A stretch of 64,000 bases of DNA. Source: Listeria grandensis FSL F6-0971 (GTDB lineage: Bacteria > Bacillota > Bacilli > Lactobacillales > Listeriaceae). The notes under the pieces are model-generated. The model was not told the DNA's origin. It saw only the letters and a program-made list of their open reading frames with translations, and searched no databases. The stretch is from assembly GCF_000525835.1 (NCBI RefSeq), contig NZ_AODD01000002.1, positions 310,001 through 374,000 of the forward strand. Direction: 5' to 3'. The position numbers and the translations under genes were made by a program. Of the stretch, positions 33,911 through 41,211 are shown in pieces (within the stretch, counting starts at the first letter, position 1; each line of letters opens with the position of its first letter).

Positions 33911-33924
33911 AGGGACTGATCCAA

Positions 33925-34614
33925 ATGACTACGTTCGCCAAAATTCGCGATGTGCGAGAAAAGGGTGGTAGACAGCTCGTCATTGTCGAATTTGACGAGC
34001 CTATGCCAAAGTACCAATTAGAGAAAATGAGCCCAGAAATCGAGATACAGCTACACGACGGACGCCGTAAATCACCAGGGCAGAATAAACTGATCCACGC
34101 GCTGCTGAATGAAATAACAGTAGCGTATGTGGGGTCTAGCACTTCTATACAAAGGAAAATCGATTTAGAGTACACGAAAAGCACTATGAAAGCCATGTTT
34201 GCGGATGAATTGGGACGAAATAGCTTCTCGGTCGGTAAAGCGAATATGACCGAGGCTACGGACTTTATAGAGTACCTAATCAATTTCTGTATTCGAGAAG
34301 GCATCGAGCTAAAGAACAGTGATATGTACAAGGATTACAACCTGCAGCACTGGTCATTCTGTTGCTTGATTCACGGCAAATGTGCTATAAGCGGCGTAAA
34401 ACAGGGCGTTGAAAAGCATCATGCGAAGAACCTTGTAGGCATGGGGCGTAATCGCAGAAATTTGGATCATCTTGATTCGTATTTTATATCGCTATCAGCC
34501 GTCTATCACGAAGAAGCGCATAAGTTGGGCTGGACAGATTTTAGCAAGAAATATCATGTTGAATGCGTGAAACTAAGCGCTGAATGGATTAAAAAGTTAG
34601 GAATCAGTAAATGA
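33925..34614 (+). CDS. Putative HNH nuclease of phage recombination (HNHc_6-like)
   Basis: 229 residues from ATG 33925, preceded by AAGGGA; the frame is open to 33823 without a ribosome site. C-terminal zinc/HNH-like region: CCLIHGKCAISGVKQGVEKHH, then GMGRNRRNLDHLDSYFISLS and YHEEAHKLG, where the histidines fit a nuclease metal site. The N-terminal part (KSPGQNKLIHALLNEI) is typical of a family in A118-like phages annotated as putative HNHc nuclease. Confidence 0.78.
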   Translation: MTTFAKIRDVREKGGRQLVIVEFDEPMPKYQLEKMSPEIEIQLHDGRRKSPGQNKLIHALLNEITVAYVGSSTSIQRKIDLEYTKSTMKAMFADELGRNSFSVGKANMTEATDFIEYLINFCIREGIELKNSDMYKDYNLQHWSFCCLIHGKCAISGVKQGVEKHHAKNLVGMGRNRRNLDHLDSYFISLSAVYHEEAHKLGWTDFSKKYHVECVKLSAEWIKKLGISK

Positions 34615-34625
34615 GGAGGACGAAT

Positions 34626-35030
34626 ATGAAAGAGGAAACACTGAATTGGAAGATAGGCCCCATTATTGAACACGGGTGGGCGACTCAAAATGGTTGTGCA
34701 TTACGAATAAACGCGAATGGGGTGTTCTATAACAGCGAAGGAGAAGAAATAAAAGCACCATTGGATATTGAAGCAGCATTCAGAAAGGCGTTAAACGTCG
34801 ATTTCGCTTTAAGTGAGCATCAGCAAGTTATCTTTGATTACCTGGTAGAAAACGAGTACAACATGGATGATGTGTTCACGGCTGTGGGTGAGATTGGGAA
34901 TGACTATTTCAACTGCGAGGGATATACTCCAATTCCTGCGATAGTAGTGGCTTACGGTGAGCTAGAAGGAGATCGGATTGCGCAGGTTATATGCCGATTC
35001 CTAGACTACCAAGCAAAAAAAGACAAATAA
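34626..35030 (+). CDS. Phage hypothetical protein
   Basis: 134 residues from ATG 34626, which follows GAGGAGGA; an overlapping ATG at 34611 is the alternative. Mixed fold, acidic, not recognised. Directly upstream of the late-regulator gene. Confidence 0.6.
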   Translation: MKEETLNWKIGPIIEHGWATQNGCALRINANGVFYNSEGEEIKAPLDIEAAFRKALNVDFALSEHQQVIFDYLVENEYNMDDVFTAVGEIGNDYFNCEGYTPIPAIVVAYGELEGDRIAQVICRFLDYQAKKDK

Positions 35031-35034
35031 AAAA

Positions 35035-35104
35035 CCAGAACGCATTCGCTCCGGCAAGGTATTTCTACTCGACATAGAAATTATACCATAGGAGGGCGTT
35101 CTGG
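35035..35104 (+). promoter_or_regulatory. Inverted repeat spanning the late-regulator ribosome site
   Basis: CCAGAACGC (35035-35043) is the exact complement of GCGTTCTGG (35096-35104), whose last base is the first of the GTG start. The ribosome site GGAGGG (35091-35096) lies against the right arm. In RNA the stem could hide the start; as DNA it could be an operator. Confidence 0.5.
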
Positions 35105-35625
35105 TGGAACAATTATCATTATTTAATGCCAATAATATAGAGATCGATATTACATCAACACGGCGTAATATTTGGATTGAGGTAGAGCGATACCAGCACG
35201 CACAACACGTAATCAAACGGAATGGTAGAGCTAAGGTTAATTTGGGGGCACAACAGATCAGTGATATGCCAAGTGTCCCACAAAATGAATATACATCAAA
35301 TGTGGAACGCGCTGTAATTGAGGCGCAGACAGAGCTTGAAGATGCGAAATTCTATGTTGAAGAGTTTGACGACGCAATGGAACAGATCACGAACTACAAA
35401 ACGCGGGATGCCGACATCCGTTCCAGGCGTCGTGAAATCTTTAAATACACCTTCTTAAAAGGATGGGGCCGGACCCGCATTTGTGCGGAATTTGCAATTA
35501 GCGAAACGCTGTACTATGAAGAAGAACGGGAGGCAATCAAGCAGTTTAGCCGCAATATGGGCTGCTATGCGATTGCTCATAAAAACAGCAAAAGGAAAGA
35601 AGGGATGTTTGTTGATAAGCACTAA
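35104..35625 (+). CDS. ArpU-family late transcription regulator
   Basis: 173 residues, GTG start behind AGGAGGG. N-terminal region MEQLSLFNANNIEIDITSTR, a long helix, and a C-terminal sigma-like helix-turn-helix (FLKGWGRTRICAEFAISETL). Proteins of this ArpU type sit at the end of the early region in Listeria and Enterococcus phages and activate late genes. Location just before the tRNA/RNA block and the late operon fits that role. Confidence 0.8.
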   Translation: MEQLSLFNANNIEIDITSTRRNIWIEVERYQHAQHVIKRNGRAKVNLGAQQISDMPSVPQNEYTSNVERAVIEAQTELEDAKFYVEEFDDAMEQITNYKTRDADIRSRRREIFKYTFLKGWGRTRICAEFAISETLYYEEEREAIKQFSRNMGCYAIAHKNSKRKEGMFVDKH

Positions 35626-35782
35626 TTTTGAAAAGGTGGAATATCACAGGAATATGAGCGGGATATTCCCGGAAAAACTCCGTGATATTTACCATCAAAA
35701 TCATGATATTATGTTATTGTCGAGTAGTGAGGGAAACATAATTTCGACCCCCGAGTTATGTTTTCCTACACCTTGCAATCGA

Positions 35783-35855
35783 TGACGATTAGCTCAGATG
35801 GTAGAGCGCCGCACTGTTAATGCGATTGTCGCAGGTTCGAGCCCTGCATCGTCAG
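35783..35855 (+). tRNA. Phage tRNA-Asn (anticodon GTT)
   Basis: Acceptor TGACGAT (35783-35789) pairs with ATCGTCA (35848-35854); D-arm AGCTCAGATGGTAGAGC; anticodon arm CGCA-CTGTTAA-TGCG with GTT; T-arm GCAGGTTCGAGCCCTGC; discriminator G. CCA is not encoded. A first base T is unusual for tRNA-Asn, so the tRNA may be specialised or decaying. It lies between the late regulator and a structured RNA. Confidence 0.88.
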
Positions 35856-35860
35856 TTTTT

Positions 35861-36036
35861 AGTGAAACATATTTCATAGAGCGCGAACGCCTCTTAAACA
35901 ACTTGACGAAGTGAACAACGTCGTGCGGTTGAAAATGAATCTAAGGTCATGAACTTAGAACAGAGAGTAAACTGTAGCAGTTTAAAGTCACGATAAACAA
36001 GGCGGGCCAGTCGCGTTGTATGAAGTATGTTTCACT
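35861..36036 (+). ncRNA. Structured phage RNA closed by a long-range helix
   Basis: AGTGAAACATATTTCATA (35861-35878) pairs with TATGAAGTATGTTTCACT (36019-36036), 17 of 18 positions Watson-Crick plus one A/G mismatch. The helix continues inward as GCGCGA/TCGCGT (35881-35886 with 36011-36016) and CGCCT/AGGCG (35888-35892 with 36000-36004). Inside are hairpins TCTAAG/CTTAGA (35940-35959) and TAAACTG/CAGTTTA (35968-35984), and ACTT/AAGT or GACG/CGTC near 35901-35922. No frame of note crosses it. It begins five bases after the tRNA and is followed by a terminator. I do not recognise a named class; size is far below GOLLD or ROOL RNAs, which also sit beside phage tRNAs. Confidence 0.75.
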
Positions 36037-36061
36037 ATTTCTGAAATACTTTCTCCTTTTA

Positions 36062-36096
36062 CACCTACTTGCTCTTGCAGGTAGGTGGTTTTATTT
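36062..36096 (+). terminator. Terminator of the regulator-tRNA-RNA transcript
   Basis: CACCTACTTGC (36062-36072) pairs with GCAGGTAGGTG (36077-36087) over 11 positions with one G-T pair, loop TCTT, then GTTTTATTT. Confidence 0.85.
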
Positions 36097-36143
36097 GGTA
36101 TAGTGAAAATGGTTTCAAATAAAAATAGAAAGAGGATGAAGCA

Positions 36144-36680
36144 ATGAATAAATGGAGAAATGCCCTGTATAGTTCTTTGGATGAGTTAAGGGGTTCGGAA
36201 GTATCAAGCGAGGTTGATGGGATTCTTTTGGTATTAGGCATTGAATTAGGTATCAAAGTGAGTTTGACACAAAAGCTAGACAGTCCTATCTTGAGAATTC
36301 AAGAGAGGATAGATTATTTAGTTACTGAGAAGATTGTTTATGAAGAATTTATAGTTAGATCGGTGTTTAGTCGTATTGATGAATTGCTAACTGAACATCA
36401 GAAAAACAGGTTTAATGTTCTGCTTAACTGGGAAAGAGCTTTGGATTCTGAAATATTGTCAGATGAGGCAGAGGCGAAGATAAAACAAATTAAATCAAAA
36501 GTCTATGAATTAGAAATTATTAAATTGATGGATACTTGGTCGATGATAAAATGTAAATATTATTCACAAATGAAACAAGAGGAGTATAAGTTTGAATTTA
36601 CTACAAGCCAGCTCGGAAAACTAGGCGCGCTTCCAGATGAAGCTAAAGACAAAACATTTGCAAGCTTGTCTGATGAGTAG
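36144..36680 (+). CDS. AT-rich cargo gene, unknown function
   Basis: 178 residues, mostly helical, no signal or membrane segment. Starts MNKWRNALYSSLDELRGSEV. Codon use is clearly more AT-rich than the surrounding phage genes. Not recognised. It sits after a terminator between early and late regions, where phages carry accessory genes, and is paired with the gene at 36787. AAAGAGGATG precedes the ATG. Confidence 0.65.
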   Translation: MNKWRNALYSSLDELRGSEVSSEVDGILLVLGIELGIKVSLTQKLDSPILRIQERIDYLVTEKIVYEEFIVRSVFSRIDELLTEHQKNRFNVLLNWERALDSEILSDEAEAKIKQIKSKVYELEIIKLMDTWSMIKCKYYSQMKQEEYKFEFTTSQLGKLGALPDEAKDKTFASLSDE

Positions 36681-36786
36681 AATGTTCTCATAAACCGGAA
36701 TGAGGTTTATTATTTCGTATACAGTTGGAGCTACAGTCTTTCAAAATTAATGATATTCTAAAGGAGCTTGGGAGGCGGAAACTATT

Positions 36787-37617
36787 ATGCCTAAAGAAAA
36801 AACTGAAGAAGTTGCAGGTGTCTTAGTAGACTCATTTGTTGAAGCATCTGCTCAATATGCAGGAGACACAGCAAAAGAACTAACAAAGGATATTGTAGGA
36901 GAAGGTATAGCTGAAATCGCAATGGAATTGGGCATTGATACTGCGGCTTCGGTAATACCTGGTATTGGCGGTGCAATTACTAGCTATAGATACAATCAGA
37001 AGCTGAGAAAATTAGGAGCATTACTTGTAGCTTTATCCCATCGATCAGATGAAATAGAGTCTAGTATGAAGCTACTTAGCGAAGAAAACAAGGAAAAATT
37101 AGATTCGATTATGGAACTCATGGTAGAAAAAAGTATGAGCACAATGCAAGAGGAAAAAATCAATTATATGGTTAATGGCTTTGTTGAGATTGCAAAACAC
37201 GAAGAAATTTCTTTTGATATTGCTTATTTATACTATGATACTTTGGATCGATTAACTTTATTAGACATAGGAGTACTTAATTTCTACGCTAGTTTAGGCA
37301 TCGATCAAAAAACGTATAAAGATGTTTTAGAAGAGTTTAGTATAGATTACTCGCAGTATACTGCTGTCAGAGAAAATCTAAATAGGATGGGGCTTGTTCA
37401 AACCGCGCTTGAAATAAATGAGTTAGATGACTTGAAAAATATTGTTAGCACAGTAGACGCAATGCAAGATTCGTTAGAAAGCGTTACTACAGCACTTTCA
37501 AATCCTAAAAAGAAATTTAAAAATTATAAGAAAAGTAGATTGAAATTAAAAAGTAAAGACAATATGAAAATAACTAAATTTGGTAAAGAACTAATGAGTT
37601 TTTTCATAAGCGAATAA
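36787..37617 (+). CDS. AT-rich cargo gene with amphipathic/hydrophobic hairpin, unknown function
   Basis: 276 residues. An acidic N-terminus leads into a Gly/Ala-rich hydrophobic stretch (DTAASVIPGIGGAITSYRYN, residues ~51-70), then a helical region with EEKINYMVNGFVEIAKHEE and DTLDRLTLLDIGVLNFYASL, and a very basic C-terminus. The plan resembles loosely defined membrane-associated proteins found with phage or defence cargo; no confident family. GGAGGCGG precedes the ATG and a terminator follows, so with 36144 it forms a separate unit. Confidence 0.65.
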   Translation: MPKEKTEEVAGVLVDSFVEASAQYAGDTAKELTKDIVGEGIAEIAMELGIDTAASVIPGIGGAITSYRYNQKLRKLGALLVALSHRSDEIESSMKLLSEENKEKLDSIMELMVEKSMSTMQEEKINYMVNGFVEIAKHEEISFDIAYLYYDTLDRLTLLDIGVLNFYASLGIDQKTYKDVLEEFSIDYSQYTAVRENLNRMGLVQTALEINELDDLKNIVSTVDAMQDSLESVTTALSNPKKKFKNYKKSRLKLKSKDNMKITKFGKELMSFFISE

Positions 37618-37642
37618 ATTTATCTAGAGCACTACTAATATT

Positions 37643-37666
37643 GAGAGCCATTCGGCTCTTTTTTTA
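37643..37666 (+). terminator. Terminator of the cargo-gene unit
   Basis: GAGAGCC-ATTC-GGCTCTT stem-loop followed by seven T. Confidence 0.87.
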
Positions 37667-37680
37667 TTGGAGGAATGAAG

Positions 37681-39144
37681 ATGACAATCAACGATATAAA
37701 CGTAGAAATGAAGTACCCGCCGTTATTACCGCGTCCCGATTCAATCAAACTCGGGAATTTAAGCAGCGCAACAAAAATCGACCTCGGATCAGAGCTGAAA
37801 ATTGAATACTCAATAGAACCTAAGATGGCCGCGCAGGCTGTCTTATTTTTTTCGGATAGTTCCATCATGGATATAAGCGAGAGTGGAGTTATAACAGCAA
37901 AGGCGGCGGGAACGGCAAGTATTAAAGTTCAAGCCGCGGCTCGTGCCAGTGTATTCGTTGAGGTGAGCATCGATGTAGTAGTTCCTGCAGTAAATCCAAT
38001 AACAGCTCTAGCCGATCCATTTATCAGTACAGCAGAATGGCTATTACAGACGGCAACAGCAAATACATCCCGAGCGGTTGATCTCGTCAATACCAACAAT
38101 ACGCAGAGCACGAAAATAACAGGGACTGACGGCAATTTCGTCACAATACGTAATAAAGTAGCCCACATTGATTTAAGCGCTCAAACAGGCGCTAAACTAT
38201 CTTTCTACGTGCATGATTTGACGAAGGTTAGCCGGATATCATTTTATTTTGCAAATGACGTTACAATCACAGCAACAGCGATGAAGGTGTTCCAAGCAAC
38301 TGATCTAAAGCAAGGCTGGAACAAAATTGCATTTTCACTAGATAGCATGACGAAAGCAGGAACATTTAGCTTCAGCAAAGAGATTCTAGGTATGCAGGTA
38401 AGGATGGACCCTGTAGCTGGCCAGACTGCTGCAGTGTCATTCGATGCGCTGGAAACAGTAAGTGCTGTGCGAGGGAATGCAATCTTTACGATGGATGACA
38501 ACTGGACAGATCAGTACACGAAAGCTTATCCGATTTTGAAAGACCAAGGATTACGCGGGAACATCGCAGTAATTAAAAATAAAGTAGACGCAGCCGGCTA
38601 TATGACTAAAGCGAATCTTAGTGAAGTCTATGAGAATCGCTGGGACTTACTGAATCACACTAGCACGCATCCCGAATTAAATCTCATCACAAAAGCGGAA
38701 CAGAAAACAGAATTGGACGGTTGCCGCGATTATCTCAATATTAACGGATTTAACCGTGCGTCAGATTGCGTAGTTTACCCGAAAGGCGGATATAATGCGG
38801 ATTTATTAGCAGTACAGGCGGAGGCGAATTATCGCTGGGGTAGATCGTTGATAAACGGTATCGATGTAGATGCACCAAACAGCAATTACCTGGTAAAAAC
38901 AATTAACCTGGTACCTGTTATCACATTAGCGCAGGCGAAAGCGGCTGTGGATGAAGCGTACAAAGTTGGTGGTACAGTAGTTTTCTTGATTCACAAGTTA
39001 GTTCCGGAGGCAGAAATCGCAACAGATACGATGTTCTACAGTATAGAGCGATACGAAGCACTGGCCGCGTATGTGGCTGAGAAGATTGCAGAGAAGAAAA
39101 TAAACAATGTAACGGTCAGTGAATGGATAGAAATGAGTAAGTAA
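37681..39144 (+). CDS. Ig-like (BIG2) plus polysaccharide-deacetylase (NodB) protein
   Basis: 487 residues from ATG 37681 (GGAGG at good spacing). Residues ~20-105 form a bacterial Ig-like group 2 domain (IDLGSELKIEYSIEP, GVITAKAAGTASIKVQA); ~115-265 look like a beta-sandwich carbohydrate-binding module; ~275-487 is a NodB deacetylase: ATFTMDD-type motif 1 (FTMDDNW), NHTSTHPEL with the two metal histidines, YPKGGYN, and FLIHKL. It has no signal peptide, so it is either released by lysis or carried in the virion. It lies before the terminase genes, not with the tail genes. It could de-acetylate peptidoglycan or wall polymers. Confidence 0.85.
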   Translation: MTINDINVEMKYPPLLPRPDSIKLGNLSSATKIDLGSELKIEYSIEPKMAAQAVLFFSDSSIMDISESGVITAKAAGTASIKVQAAARASVFVEVSIDVVVPAVNPITALADPFISTAEWLLQTATANTSRAVDLVNTNNTQSTKITGTDGNFVTIRNKVAHIDLSAQTGAKLSFYVHDLTKVSRISFYFANDVTITATAMKVFQATDLKQGWNKIAFSLDSMTKAGTFSFSKEILGMQVRMDPVAGQTAAVSFDALETVSAVRGNAIFTMDDNWTDQYTKAYPILKDQGLRGNIAVIKNKVDAAGYMTKANLSEVYENRWDLLNHTSTHPELNLITKAEQKTELDGCRDYLNINGFNRASDCVVYPKGGYNADLLAVQAEANYRWGRSLINGIDVDAPNSNYLVKTINLVPVITLAQAKAAVDEAYKVGGTVVFLIHKLVPEAEIATDTMFYSIERYEALAAYVAEKIAEKKINNVTVSEWIEMSK

Positions 39145-39157
39145 AGGAGCATGATTC

Positions 39158-39577
39158 ATGTTTAAAAAAGATGTATCACCAAAACCGGTAACGAAAAACA
39201 TGTTTCCAAAGCCACCTGGATACGGATGCGACCATCACTTGTCACCTGAACAAACCATAAGAGTGTACGAAAGGTTAATGCGTAAATATGAAAAAAACGA
39301 GGAGGAAGTAAAAATGGATAATCAAGACTTTATTGATAAATGTAAGGACCTTGTGGTTGGATACGCAAATGAGCGACTGGATAAGACTGATGGCGAGAAG
39401 ATTAGCGAGGATGACGTGTTTGTGGTGTGGAGTTGTAAGACGTTACAAAACAGTAAAGCGCTACTAAGCACGACGCTATCGGATGGCATGTATTACGAGT
39501 TAACGTTGAATGGGGATAAAGGCGAGATTTATCTGGATGCCTATAAAAAGTGGGAGAACATTAAGTATGATGTGTAA
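39158..39577 (+). CDS. Phage protein with DUF6275-like C-terminal domain
   Basis: 139 residues from ATG 39158 (AAAGGAG upstream). Residues 53-139, starting MDNQDFIDKCKDLVVGYANE and including DDVFVVWSCKTLQN and LSTTLSDGMYYELT, match a small family common in Listeria and Enterococcus phages (DUF6275, from memory). A second ribosome site, GAGGAAG, lies before that internal ATG (39314), so two products or a fusion are possible. Function unknown. Confidence 0.68.
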   Translation: MFKKDVSPKPVTKNMFPKPPGYGCDHHLSPEQTIRVYERLMRKYEKNEEEVKMDNQDFIDKCKDLVVGYANERLDKTDGEKISEDDVFVVWSCKTLQNSKALLSTTLSDGMYYELTLNGDKGEIYLDAYKKWENIKYDV

Positions 39578-39869
39578 TCATGAGACTGCGGACAGGAAGG
39601 CGATTCTGGAATTCGGAGAGTCTACAGTAGTTTTGCATGGATGGATGTTCGTGCCAACACCGCAGCCATTCAGTGCATCCAGGTCAATCATGTATCCAGT
39701 CCTAAGAGGATATACAATTGCTGAGATAACATATCTAAATGGACCGTTTGAAGGCCGAGAAGAATCTGTTAGATGCTCCGAAGTGCTATGTGATGCTGAT
39801 GGAGCGTTTGAAGTTCGTAGAGGCAGAGAGGTAATAATGAAACGTATAGAAGGAGTGAACCAGCTATGA
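39567..39869 (+). CDS. Phage hypothetical protein
   Basis: 100 residues from ATG 39567 (GGGAG upstream), overlapping the previous stop; ATG 39570 is nearly equal. Beta-rich with one CNHE near the start. Not recognised. Confidence 0.55.
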   Translation: MMCNHETADRKAILEFGESTVVLHGWMFVPTPQPFSASRSIMYPVLRGYTIAEITYLNGPFEGREESVRCSEVLCDADGAFEVRRGREVIMKRIEGVNQL

Positions 39870-40060
39870 TGCTTGAGTTAGGAACGATTGCTGTTAATGT
39901 GAAACCTCATATAGAATTTCTATCCCCTGATGCCAGTAGATGCTTGACCTGCGGGGGAATAGGCGTTGTTAAACATTATGTTGGTTATGCAGTAGCAAAT
40001 GGAACGTCATTCGCTGAGCCCAAATTAACTGCTTGCCCAGTCTGTAATGGCAGACGCTGA
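39866..40060 (+). CDS. Small zinc-finger-like phage protein
   Basis: 64 residues. Two pairs, CLTCGG (near residue 26) and CPVCNG (near 58), are spaced like a DnaJ-type zinc knuckle. Overlaps the previous gene by four bases. Role unknown. Confidence 0.6.
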   Translation: MMLELGTIAVNVKPHIEFLSPDASRCLTCGGIGVVKHYVGYAVANGTSFAEPKLTACPVCNGRR

Positions 40061-40092
40061 AAAATAAAAATATCTAAATTGGAGGAATTAAA

Positions 40093-40377
40093 ATGAAATA
40101 TCGTAAGAAACCGGTGGAAATTGAAGCGTTTGTCTGGACAGGAAATTTTGAGCAAAAAGAAGACCCTGTTTGGATAGTTCAGGCCATTGATAGTGGCACT
40201 GTAGTTATCCCACATTACGAGGATTCAGCCGCCAAATACGGATTTTTAGCAATGGAAATCAAAACTCTAGAGGGTGTTATGATTGCAAAACAAGGGGACT
40301 ACGTTATCCAAGGAGTACAGGGTGAAATATACCCTTGCAAACCAGACATATTTGAGGCGACATACGAAAAGGTTTAA
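40093..40377 (+). CDS. Phage protein of the PGDYG-type small family
   Basis: 94 residues, starting MKYRKKPVEIEAFVW and ending with GDYVIQGVQGEIYPCKPDIF, a pattern common in many phages. Function is unknown. TTGGAGGAA precedes the ATG. Last gene before the terminase small subunit. Confidence 0.7.
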   Translation: MKYRKKPVEIEAFVWTGNFEQKEDPVWIVQAIDSGTVVIPHYEDSAAKYGFLAMEIKTLEGVMIAKQGDYVIQGVQGEIYPCKPDIFEATYEKV

Positions 40378-40419
40378 CAACTGAAAACAAACTCTAACAC
40401 ATGAGGGGGTGGAACAATT

Positions 40420-41211
40420 ATGGCGCAGAAACGGAACCCGCTACGCGACGAAGCAAAGCAAATGTGGCTAGAATCAGGTGGACTATTGAAGCTGGCGGAA
40501 ATCGCGGCCAAATTGGAGAAGCCGCCTAGCACGATACGCAAATGGAAATCCCAGGACAAATGGGACAAGGATATCAATGAGAGCGCTCCGAATGACAAAG
40601 GGAGCGCTCCTTTACGTTCTAAAGCTATGCTAGGCAACAAGAACGCTACGGGGAACAAGGGTGGCAAGGGAGCGCCGAAAGGGAACGACTATGCGAAAGG
40701 GAACGCAGGAGGTGGAGCGCCACCTTCGAATGAGAACGCTTTGAAAACAGGCGAGTTCCGAACAATTGTGTGGGAACAACTCTCCGATGCTCAAAAAGAG
40801 CTGTTTGACTCCATTCCTGATGATCCTATCAAACAGATTACGGCTACAATTAAAGAATATGAAGTAAGAAAGCACGGAATAATCATCCTGCTCAATCAGG
40901 CTCGGGAGGATCTTGCCGAAATTGAAGAACAAGAGGAAGCGGCGCATCAAGTAGATAAAATTTTAAGCATAGAGGACGCGCTCACACGTGTAACTAATCA
41001 TCTTGTGAAGGCAATCAAGCAAAAGAGTGATTTAGAGCTAGCCAGCGCACGAAAGAAGTTGGTGCAGACGCAAACGGACGTTAACAAAGAGAAGCTTTAC
41101 CGCCCTTCTACCGTTGAAGACGAGAAGGTAGAGAACAAAGCGCCTCCTGATATGACTCAGTTGAGCATAGAGGAGTTGAGGAACCTTGCAAAGCTCACAA
41201 AACTTAGTTAA
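40420..41211 (+). CDS. terS: Terminase small subunit
   Basis: 263 residues. The N-terminal helix-turn-helix (LKLAEIAAKLEKPPSTIRKW) precedes a Gly/Asn/Lys-rich linker with repeated GNKNATGNKGG-like units, and a helical C-terminal part. This is the plan of phage terminase small subunits that recognise the packaging site. Overlaps terL by 26 bases. Starts the late operon. Confidence 0.87.
   Translation: MAQKRNPLRDEAKQMWLESGGLLKLAEIAAKLEKPPSTIRKWKSQDKWDKDINESAPNDKGSAPLRSKAMLGNKNATGNKGGKGAPKGNDYAKGNAGGGAPPSNENALKTGEFRTIVWEQLSDAQKELFDSIPDDPIKQITATIKEYEVRKHGIIILLNQAREDLAEIEEQEEAAHQVDKILSIEDALTRVTNHLVKAIKQKSDLELASARKKLVQTQTDVNKEKLYRPSTVEDEKVENKAPPDMTQLSIEELRNLAKLTKLS

Noticed and set aside
35861-36036. 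GOLLD or ROOL RNA
   Set aside because: Those RNAs are several hundred bases long; the element here is about 176 bases, so only the tRNA-neighbour placement agrees.
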